From Paracoccus fontiphilus (GTDB taxonomy: Bacteria > Pseudomonadota > Alphaproteobacteria > Rhodobacterales > Rhodobacteraceae): a stretch of 64,000 nt of DNA. This document shows positions 52,509-59,721 of the stretch, piece after piece; within the stretch, counting starts at the first letter, position 1; each line of letters opens with the position of its first letter. The stretch spans positions 1-64,000 of the forward strand of contig NZ_JAFNAW010000001.1 of the NCBI RefSeq assembly GCF_017356265.1, read 5' to 3'. Made by a program: the position numbers and the translations under genes. The notes under the pieces were generated by a model. That model had not been told where the DNA came from. It did no database searches and was given only the letters and a program-made list of their open reading frames with translations.

Positions 52509-54277
52509 GGTGTCACCGTGGCGTAACGCTGGATCATCAGGCCTGCCGCTTGCAGGCGAGCCTTGACGGGTTCGTATTTCAGGCGCGCCATCGGCACACC
52601 AGTTGCGACCGACTCCACGGCCATGTGCCCGACTGCCTCGCCCACCGCGCACAGGAACGGCTCAAGGCGGATGGCACTGAAGGCCAGTTCCGAGGCCGAG
52701 ACGTTCCAGCAGACCGCAAGGTTGTCACAGGTGCCGACCGGCGGCAGCACCGCGCGCATCGGAATGCCGAAGGTGTTGTAGTTAGACGACCCGACCGTGT
52801 CGCCATCGGCATCCACGAAGTTCTGGACCTCGTAGCTGCCCTCGATCTCGTTGCCGCCATAGGGCAGCGCCCAGATCGACTTGGCCTTGCTGTCCATGAA
52901 GTAGGCCCCGACCGCGATCTGATCGGGCCAGTTGGTCCGGTAGGCGACATGGCGATAGGTGACGGTTTCCTGTCCGATCAGCCGCCGCCCGTGCCGCTCG
53001 TAGACTTCCGAGGGCCAGCCGGGCAGCAGGATATGGTCTGTCTGCCATTCGTCGGCACAGAGCCCCCAGCCGGCAAAACGCGCCCGAACGGCGGGATCCA
53101 CCCGCGCATCGTTCTGGAAGGTATGAAGGCGCCCCAGCTCGCGGTAGGCCGTCTGCTCGCGGATCTCGTGGCGGCGCCGGTCCGACGCCGTCAGCGTGAA
53201 CTCCCAGGCAACCGAGCCACGGATGTCCGACCCGTTGGTCATGAACTTGTCGGGAAACTGGCCGAGCTGCGCCTCGGTGCTGGCGTAGCGAAACCAGCCC
53301 TCCTGACGCTCCCGTTCGGTCATGTCGTCCCAGGTGTCGGCCAGGGCGACCTGCGCCTTGACGGGGTCATACAGGGCCGACCGGCGCAGCGGGTTGAACG
53401 CATAGGACCGGGTCAGGATCGACAGACCGCCGCCCGGATGGACCGCATTGCCGATCTGCACCTCGTCCGTGAAATCGTCCGGGTCATAGCCGGGCGGCGG
53501 CGGAAAGCCGAGGTTGTTCGCGCCTGCGATGTTCGTGATGCAGTTGCGGTAGCCGAGCGCCATGAACCGGCGGTCGGCCTGGCCGAACGCCTCCAGCGGC
53601 TGCCAGCCGCCATAGCCCAGGAGGTTCCCCCGGTCATCGACCAGATCGACCGTGGAGGTGAAGTTGTGCTCGTGTCCGACCAGGACGCCGGCATAAGGCC
53701 ATTCGCCGAACTCGTCCGCGCCCTCACGCCCGACCCGGTGCGGCACCTTGGCGTGCAGCATCAGGCCGCCGTTGTAGCTGGCATCGAGATAGACCTTGGC
53801 CTCGTAGGTATCTCCCGCGGCAGGCGCCCCCGAAAGCCAGGTGCAAGGCACGGTGTGAATTGCGCTGATCTGCGTCGCCCGCGCATCCGTCGAGGATGCA
53901 ATCTGTCCGTTCTGCTGTTTGACTTCGTTGCGGTCGACCCGATCGATGCTTTCGCGCAGCCGCAGGATGATGTTGGGCTCTGCGGCGATCATGCCTGTCA
54001 GCACCGCAAGCGCCTGCGAGGGCAGGAAGTGCCAGGCATTCGTGGCGCCTGCGGTGTATCCGGTCAGGGCAATGATCGCGTTGGTGAACTCCTGCGTCAC
54101 CCCGCGCCAGTTCTGGAAGTCGAGCGGCGCATCGCCGATGCCAAGCCCCCCGGTCAGCATGCCGCCGATGCCGTTCTCGGGGGCCTGGATCACCACCGTC
54201 AGGCCCGCGCGGGCAGCCACAATCGCCGCCATGATCCCGCAAGGCGTTGCGCCGTGCACAAAAACGTCGACCTGCAT
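52505..54277 (-). CDS. FAD-dependent oxidoreductase (PF12831-like) within phage tail operon
   Basis: A 590-residue protein. The N-terminal 45 residues form a Rossmann dinucleotide-binding unit: VDVFVHGATPCGIMAAIVAA followed by ARAGLTVVIQ and GIGGMLTGGLG, the GxxPxGI...GGMxTxGLG pattern of the FAD-dependent oxidoreductases annotated FAD_oxidored/xanthan-lyase-like. KVYLDASYNGGLM near 165-180 and YGGNEIEGSYEVQ near 480 are further family-like segments. No signal peptide or TM. Start and stop codons overlap both neighbouring fibre-region genes, so it is part of the structural operon. Substrate unknown; it could be a virion enzyme acting on surface sugars. Confidence 0.75.
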   Translation of the reverse strand: MQVDVFVHGATPCGIMAAIVAARAGLTVVIQAPENGIGGMLTGGLGIGDAPLDFQNWRGVTQEFTNAIIALTGYTAGATNAWHFLPSQALAVLTGMIAAEPNIILRLRESIDRVDRNEVKQQNGQIASSTDARATQISAIHTVPCTWLSGAPAAGDTYEAKVYLDASYNGGLMLHAKVPHRVGREGADEFGEWPYAGVLVGHEHNFTSTVDLVDDRGNLLGYGGWQPLEAFGQADRRFMALGYRNCITNIAGANNLGFPPPPGYDPDDFTDEVQIGNAVHPGGGLSILTRSYAFNPLRRSALYDPVKAQVALADTWDDMTERERQEGWFRYASTEAQLGQFPDKFMTNGSDIRGSVAWEFTLTASDRRRHEIREQTAYRELGRLHTFQNDARVDPAVRARFAGWGLCADEWQTDHILLPGWPSEVYERHGRRLIGQETVTYRHVAYRTNWPDQIAVGAYFMDSKAKSIWALPYGGNEIEGSYEVQNFVDADGDTVGSSNYNTFGIPMRAVLPPVGTCDNLAVCWNVSASELAFSAIRLEPFLCAVGEAVGHMAVESVATGVPMARLKYEPVKARLQAAGLMIQRYATVTP

Positions 54278-55947
54278 CAGAGCGCCTCGATCTGCTTGAA
54301 ATAGCGCGACAGGGCCGCCTGGGCCGCCAGCACCTGGACGGCATTGAGCGCATGGCCGGCCATGACCGCCCGGATGGTACCGTTGTAGAATTTGCCAACG
54401 CCGGTCGAACTGTTGGTGGCGCCAACATAGAAGGTGCGCGCGGGAACGAAGCCAAGCGCCGAGCGGGTCTTGACCTCCCCCGCTGCCCCGGGGCCGTAGA
54501 GCGTGAAGCGATCCGGTGCGGCCCGCGTGATGCCGACAAAGCCGACACCATTGAGGCCGGTGAGCGTATCCACGGCGGTATCGGGCGACCAACTCCGCGC
54601 GCCGCCGCTGCTGGCCGAGAGCGTGGGCAGCAGTTCGAAGCCACCGTCGCCCGCCGCGGCCTGTCCACCGGCGGGGCTGGTTGTCTCCGCCCACACCAGC
54701 GCCGACGCTTGCGTGGGCGACAGCCCGAACGCGTTGAGGTTGACGCCGCTGTCGAAGTAATCGTTGCCGTCGAAGGCATAGCCGCGCTTGGCCACAAAAG
54801 CGGGCGCACCGCCGCCGACCGACATCGTCCCCGTTCCTGCCCAGTTCACCCGGCCGGCACCGATGCCGTGGGTGGCAAGCACGAACAGGCCGCCCATGCG
54901 CGACAGGATGTTCTCCCGGCGCAGCGCCGAGTAAAGGCGGCGATAGGCATCCTGCCAGGCCAGGTTGGGGGTGTCGGCCCCCGCAGCAACCATGCGCGTG
55001 ATGATCGCCTGGAAGTCGGTCTCCCAGTTCGGGTTGGGTTCGTGCAGCGGCACCGAGAAGCTGCCCACGATGTCCGCCGTGTCGCTGGCAATGACATGGA
55101 TCGGCGTTGCGGGGATCGTGTCGAGATCCAGAGCCCCGCCCGGTCCCAGGGGCAGAACGCCGGCATCGCCCAGACCGGCAGGCGCGGTGCCGAACTTGAT
55201 GCCAACCGTGGCGGTCCCGCTCTTGTTCACCAGTTTCAGGTCGGTCACCGGACCGGCGGCGACCAACACCGAAGCGGAAGTGCCGGCCGTCGCGGCCAGG
55301 GAGTAGGCTGTCATTTCGGATTGCTCCTGTGCGTTTTGATTTTCTTCCAAAGCGCCGATGCGCGCGATCAGCGCGTCGAAGCGCTCGGCCGTCAGATCGA
55401 GGCGCTTTTCGGTTTTCTGCGCCCGTTCGTCTGCAAGGGCCGCTACGGTGAGAACTTCGGCGTCGGCTTGTCGGGCCTGCGCCAGAACCCCAGCGATGGC
55501 TGCCGCAAGAGCCGCGTCGAAGGCGTTGGAACCGGGAAGTCGCAGAACGATCCCCCACCGGTCGCCAGTCTCAAAAAGCGGATCCGTGGCTTCTGCCGTC
55601 CTGCCGCGCACCACAAGATCGGTTCCCTCGCGGGTGAAGATGCTGCCGATCCCGGCGTCGATTGCCGCCTGGCCGGCGCTCACTGCGGCCGCGCGGCTGC
55701 TGAAGACCTTTGTGGCGTTCGCCGCGTTTGCCTTGCCGCCCAGCTGCGTAATGATGTTTTGCAGGGCGGCAGGGTCGCCCATCGCCTGCGCAATGGTTGC
55801 CAGCAGCTCGCGCCAGTCGCGAAGGTCAGGGGAGTGCCGCGCTGTGGATCGGTCCCCTACCGGTAATGCGCCGTTTCCTCCCTGACCGTCTCCGCTGTAG
55901 CCGACATGGTCGCGCAGGATGAGGTTGATGTCGTCAAGCAGAGCCAT
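54277..55947 (-). CDS. Phage tail fibre protein with coiled coil and LamG-like domain
   Basis: A 556-residue fibre. Residues 1-110 attach near the tip (MALLDDINLILRDHVGYSGD); about 140-215 are helical with coiled-coil character (AEVLTVAALADERAQKTEKR); a beta sandwich follows. Residues 340-540 resemble a concanavalin/LamG domain (GYAFDGNDYFDSGVNLNAFG, KFYNGTIRAVMAGHALNAVQ), a likely glycan-binding head. GGAGAC before the ATG supports the start. A terminator lies between it and the tip protein gene upstream. Shares one base with the FAD oxidoreductase start. Confidence 0.72.
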   Translation of the reverse strand: MALLDDINLILRDHVGYSGDGQGGNGALPVGDRSTARHSPDLRDWRELLATIAQAMGDPAALQNIITQLGGKANAANATKVFSSRAAAVSAGQAAIDAGIGSIFTREGTDLVVRGRTAEATDPLFETGDRWGIVLRLPGSNAFDAALAAAIAGVLAQARQADAEVLTVAALADERAQKTEKRLDLTAERFDALIARIGALEENQNAQEQSEMTAYSLAATAGTSASVLVAAGPVTDLKLVNKSGTATVGIKFGTAPAGLGDAGVLPLGPGGALDLDTIPATPIHVIASDTADIVGSFSVPLHEPNPNWETDFQAIITRMVAAGADTPNLAWQDAYRRLYSALRRENILSRMGGLFVLATHGIGAGRVNWAGTGTMSVGGGAPAFVAKRGYAFDGNDYFDSGVNLNAFGLSPTQASALVWAETTSPAGGQAAAGDGGFELLPTLSASSGGARSWSPDTAVDTLTGLNGVGFVGITRAAPDRFTLYGPGAAGEVKTRSALGFVPARTFYVGATNSSTGVGKFYNGTIRAVMAGHALNAVQVLAAQAALSRYFKQIEAL

Positions 55948-55967
55948 GCGGCTGTCTCCATGGAAAA

Positions 55968-55987
55968 AGCCCGCACGATGGCGGGCT
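55968..55987 (-). terminator. Terminator between tip-protein gene and fibre gene
   Basis: AGCCCGC and GCGGGCT form a 7-bp stem with a 6-base loop; on the minus strand TTTTCCA follows. It divides the tail-core operon from the fibre genes, so fibre expression would depend on read-through, antitermination or another promoter. Confidence 0.7.
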
Positions 55988-56010
55988 GTCGTCGTCAAAG
56001 GTTGGTCGGG

Positions 56011-58080
56011 TCAAGGCGCCGTGATCTGCACGGGGCCGAATGGGTCACCTTCAAGACCAGAGCTGTTCGCGGCCACGACCCAGTAGCGGTAGAGCGTGCC
56101 GGTGTTGCCGGTAGCGTCCTTGCCTTCCGAGATCTGACCCGCCACGCCGCCGGTCGTGTCGACCAATGTTGCGGCGGCATAGTTGGTTGTGGTCCCGCGC
56201 TTGATGCGGATCGAGTCGAAAGAGCCGGCGGGATTGCGCCAGCTCAGATGCACGGCGCCGCCACTGACCGAGGGGATCAACTCGGACGGACGGCCAGGCG
56301 CGACGCTGTTCGCGATGACGGTGATAGGCCCGATGCCCTGCCACTCGTCCACGCCCTTGAACACGCCCTGCCACCGCACCTGTGCTTCGTATTCGGTGCG
56401 GTCGGCCACCGGGCCGGACCGGGCGATCAGGCCCGTGCCCTGCATGCTGATCCAGGCTGTTTCTCCGACCTGTCGATATCGACCCTGCACGCGCAGATCG
56501 TCGCGATCCGTGATCGGCAGGGCTGCAACCTCAAGGGACGCGATCAGCCCTCCGCCGCTGTCGATGACGCGCTGCGACAGCACCGCCTCGATCGGAGGCG
56601 GCGGGTTATTCGCCCCATTGACGGCCGAGGCAGGCGGATCACCTTCTTCGGTATCGGGGTTCCATGCCTCGGATGCCCGGTCCACCCTGGCCAGGTCGAT
56701 CCGGCATTGCAGGCCCTGGGGGTCGACCTCGTGGTCGAGCACCTCGTATTCGCCCGCGATGATGCGCCCCGATCCGTCCTGCGGACGATAGTCGAGCATG
56801 ATCGTGTGGCGCTGGCCGTGCTTCTTCGGATAGCGCGCCTTGAACCCGACCAGGTTGGTGATGATTTCGACCTTGCCCCGGTTGTCGTCGTGCATCTGCC
56901 GCTTGGCCCGGCGCCGCGCCTGCGACGTGTTGGGGCACATCTCAAGGCGCATTTCCTCGGCAATCTCGCCTTCCTGGGCCAGCCGATCGGGGTCAGACCA
57001 GATATCGACTTCCGAGACCGTATAGTTGGCCTCGGCCGCCATGTGGAACACGCGCAGCGTGTTGTAGCCTTCCCGCTCGCTGATCGCCTCGCGGGTCTGG
57101 ATGTCCGAGATGTCCTTGTGCGTGAGCGTGCAGGCGGGCGTTCCGAACGGCCCTCCAATCAGGCCGATCTTGCCGTTCTGCATCTCGTAGGGCCTGATGC
57201 CGCACGATGCCGCCATCCGGTCGAGAACCTGCTTCGGATCCTCGTCCAGCGTCCAATAGCCCCAGAGCCGCATGTTCGGGGCCGCGCCGCCGGCGCGCTG
57301 CGCGATGGGCAGGTCGCACCAGTCGGCCATGGCCGCAACACTGTCCCAATCGACTTCCGAGTGATCGAGGCGATAGCCGTCCGGGTGCGTCAGGTAATAG
57401 GCAATGACCAGGGCGGCGTTGTCGGAATAGACCGTTGCACCGGTGCGCGGGTCATAGACAAGGGCGCCCTCGATCACCCACTGATAAAGGGTGTTGGAGC
57501 CCTTCGGGAAAACCTTCGGAAAATCTTCCGCCCCCCGTGCCCTGGCTGTGACGAGAAACGTTGCCTGACCCTGCAAGCGCCGGCTGGCAGGCCAGAGCGT
57601 CGGGAACTTCTCGGCCAAGGATGGATAATCCCCCCCGATCCCCGAGCCGTCCCGGGTTGCGACCCATACGCTGCCCGCAGTCGGGCCACTCGTGATTGCT
57701 CCCATATCGGAAACGGGAGCAGGCTCGCCATCAATCCTGAACTGCTTGAAGCTGTTGATGCGGCCGTGGTTGGTCACGACCAGCTGGTACAGAACTGCAT
57801 CCTTCACATCGAAGAAAGCGCGAATCCCCCCGACCAGGTTCTCGCCGACATGCACCCTGCGCTGCGCGTCGGCCTGCGTGATGACCGCTTGGATATCCGA
57901 CTGCGGAACATTGACCTTGGGCGTCAGGGCGCGGTTGATCAGCATGGCCGCGCCAGCCATCGCAGCCTGGCCGACTGAGGTGCCGATCGCCACGGCAGTG
58001 GAAGCCGACAGGCCGACCGATGCCGCGAGGAAACTGGCGGCGTACGCGAACGCGTAACCGATCGCGGAAAAGATCGCCAT
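56011..58080 (-). CDS. Phage tail tip / host-specificity protein (J-like) with fibronectin III domain
   Basis: A 689-residue protein. The first 60 residues are hydrophobic (AASFLAASVGLSASTAVAIG), as in many tip proteins. Residues 60-480 follow the Phage-tail_3 pattern: GIRAFFDVKDAVLYQLVVTN, LYQWVIEGALVYDPRTGATV, and RVFHMAAEANYTVSEVDIWS. The last 100 residues are a fibronectin type III domain (APGRPSELIPSVSGGAVHLS). It forms the distal tail tip that contacts the host and probably carries fibres. Coupled by TAATG overlap to the GNAT-like gene. Confidence 0.8.
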   Translation of the reverse strand: MAIFSAIGYAFAYAASFLAASVGLSASTAVAIGTSVGQAAMAGAAMLINRALTPKVNVPQSDIQAVITQADAQRRVHVGENLVGGIRAFFDVKDAVLYQLVVTNHGRINSFKQFRIDGEPAPVSDMGAITSGPTAGSVWVATRDGSGIGGDYPSLAEKFPTLWPASRRLQGQATFLVTARARGAEDFPKVFPKGSNTLYQWVIEGALVYDPRTGATVYSDNAALVIAYYLTHPDGYRLDHSEVDWDSVAAMADWCDLPIAQRAGGAAPNMRLWGYWTLDEDPKQVLDRMAASCGIRPYEMQNGKIGLIGGPFGTPACTLTHKDISDIQTREAISEREGYNTLRVFHMAAEANYTVSEVDIWSDPDRLAQEGEIAEEMRLEMCPNTSQARRRAKRQMHDDNRGKVEIITNLVGFKARYPKKHGQRHTIMLDYRPQDGSGRIIAGEYEVLDHEVDPQGLQCRIDLARVDRASEAWNPDTEEGDPPASAVNGANNPPPPIEAVLSQRVIDSGGGLIASLEVAALPITDRDDLRVQGRYRQVGETAWISMQGTGLIARSGPVADRTEYEAQVRWQGVFKGVDEWQGIGPITVIANSVAPGRPSELIPSVSGGAVHLSWRNPAGSFDSIRIKRGTTTNYAAATLVDTTGGVAGQISEGKDATGNTGTLYRYWVVAANSSGLEGDPFGPVQITAP

Positions 58081-58481
58081 TACTTCACCATTGCCGTTTC
58101 GGCGGCCCGGTATCCCGCCCGCTCAAGGATGCGTTGCGCCGCCCCGCCATTGCAGGACAGCTTGATCAGGGTCGCCCCCTGCTGGTCCGCCCAAGCCTCA
58201 AAAGCCCGCAGCAGGGCAAGCCCCGAGCGATCCTCGGCATACCAGCCCAGTTCGACCGCCACGGGGTCAGGGCTGATCACGGTCTGCGTGATGCAGCCGG
58301 CAATGAAGCCGCGCTCTGTCACAAGCACCACACCCCGCGGATCCTGCAGCAGGCCCGCCAGGGTCTCGCCGGTCTTGATGCGGCAGACGCGCTGCGGACC
58401 GCCCACGGCAGCCGCAAGGCGTTCGATCAGGTCGATGATGCGGGGAATGTCCGCCTCGCCTGCTAGTCGGCAGGAACCCAT
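58080..58481 (-). CDS. GNAT-like acetyltransferase domain protein within tail operon
   Basis: A 133-residue protein with the GNAT order: opening EADIPRIIDLIERLAAAVGG, strand GVVLVTERGFIAGCITQTVI, GWYAEDRSGLALLRAFEAWA at the acetyl-CoA site region, and the closing NGGAAQRILERAGYRAAE. The pyrophosphate-loop QxxGxG/A is weak, so catalysis is not certain. It overlaps the preceding tail gene by 19 bases and the tip gene by one. The position corresponds to where siphoviruses often encode a C40 peptidase; none is seen here. Confidence 0.65.
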   Translation of the reverse strand: MGSCRLAGEADIPRIIDLIERLAAAVGGPQRVCRIKTGETLAGLLQDPRGVVLVTERGFIAGCITQTVISPDPVAVELGWYAEDRSGLALLRAFEAWADQQGATLIKLSCNGGAAQRILERAGYRAAETAMVK

Positions 58482-59059
58482 GTGATGGCCTTGTCCTTGA
58501 GGCTCGCCAGCAGGTCAAAGCCAGTATCCCCAAGGCCGGAAAACCGTGCCTTCTGGTCTGCACTCGTCCAGCGGCCATGCGGCGGGCGGCCCTGCCAGGA
58601 CATGCGGCCATAGACCTCAAGCTCAATCGAGCGATCGGTATGACTTGAGGTGCTGCGCATGTCCCGCATGCGGCCGGTGAACATGCTGATGGGATCGCCG
58701 ATCAGCCGACCCCGGTGCCCGCCGCCATCGCCCGCCTCGGTCGCCGAGAAGAGCTGATAGAAGATCCGGCATGGCCGGTTGTTCACCTCCGCCGCCTGGT
58801 TGTCGCAGCGCGCGATCATCTGCGGCGAGGCGTTGGGCACGGTGAAGGTCACCATGCCGGCTGACATGCCATAGGTCAGCGACAGCGCCGAAATCTGGAT
58901 CACGTCGCCGGTGCCCTTGTAGGTCGTGCCGCCGGCCGTCAGATCGCCATAGCCAAGCCACCACCGTTGCGGGTTGGTGGCGAATTCCATCTGGCACAGG
59001 ATCGTCAGGCCAGTGGTGCCACGCCGCAACTCGGCATCAGGGATATCGTGGACCGACAT
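58463..59059 (-). CDS. Phage distal tail protein, unknown subfamily
   Basis: A 198-residue beta-rich protein: WWLGYGDLTAGGTTYKGTGD, SLTYGMSAGMVTFTVPNASP and DPISMFTGRMRDMRS. Its size and place between tape measure and tip protein suit a minor tail or hub component of the DUF2163/lambda L class. It starts at an ATG sharing one base with the stop of the previous gene. Family assignment is by position and general pattern. Confidence 0.6.
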   Translation of the reverse strand: MSVHDIPDAELRRGTTGLTILCQMEFATNPQRWWLGYGDLTAGGTTYKGTGDVIQISALSLTYGMSAGMVTFTVPNASPQMIARCDNQAAEVNNRPCRIFYQLFSATEAGDGGGHRGRLIGDPISMFTGRMRDMRSTSSHTDRSIELEVYGRMSWQGRPPHGRWTSADQKARFSGLGDTGFDLLASLKDKAITWVPAD

Positions 59060-59721
59060 CAGAAAGCCTCGATCAGCGAAAGCGCCGATTGCTGGAATGG
59101 TGACGTGGTAGCGCCGATCGGGTCGCCGCTTTCCATGATGCAGCGCAGCCGCAGCTGATCCACGATCACGACTGTTCCGGCCGCATGGGCCGCGCGCAGG
59201 TTGGGCATGACGGACACGCGGGCGCGCTGCGGATGCTCATCCAGCGGTGTGACGTTGACGACCTTGTGCAGCCGGTCGCCCAGGCTGATGTAGTGCCCCG
59301 GCCAGAGCCGCGACAGCGCCGGCATGTTCACGTCGATGAAGCTGTCGCGATAGGCCGCCGCCGCGCGCAGCGTGAATCCCCCGAACGGCTCGGAACTGAA
59401 CCCGACATGATCGGCGGTCCATGGCGCCGCCGGGCCGCCGCGGGTCAGCATCCGGCCATTGCTCCCAAGGGGCCGATACTTGACGAACACGGGCACCACG
59501 CATTCAGTGCCGGGTGCCTCCATCGCCGTCAGGAAGGCATCGAGGGCGAGGTGGCTTTGCATATTATGCGCACCCACCTGCATGTTGAGGCGCCAGAAGC
59601 CGTTGAGCGTGGGTTGCGCGAAGGTTTCCCCGTCCACGTTGGTGAACGGATTAAGCCGCAGCCCTTCCAGTTTCGGAATGGCCGATTGCACCCTCACCGG
59701 AAAGGGGAACGTGATCTGCAC
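59059..59721 (-). CDS. Phage distal tail protein
   Basis: A 220-residue protein that begins at a GTG immediately following the tape-measure stop. It carries strand-rich segments such as GFWRLNMQVGAHNMQSHLAL and LWPGHYISLGDRLHKVVNVT. Order and size match a distal tail component in siphovirus genomes, linking the tube tip to the hub. No enzymatic motif seen. Confidence 0.62.
   Translation of the reverse strand: MQITFPFPVRVQSAIPKLEGLRLNPFTNVDGETFAQPTLNGFWRLNMQVGAHNMQSHLALDAFLTAMEAPGTECVVPVFVKYRPLGSNGRMLTRGGPAAPWTADHVGFSSEPFGGFTLRAAAAYRDSFIDVNMPALSRLWPGHYISLGDRLHKVVNVTPLDEHPQRARVSVMPNLRAAHAAGTVVIVDQLRLRCIMESGDPIGATTSPFQQSALSLIEAF

Noticed and set aside
52550..54304. Plus-strand frame of 584 codons opposite the FAD oxidoreductase
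   Set aside because: The minus strand has overlapping starts and stops with its neighbours and a Rossmann motif; the plus frame has none.
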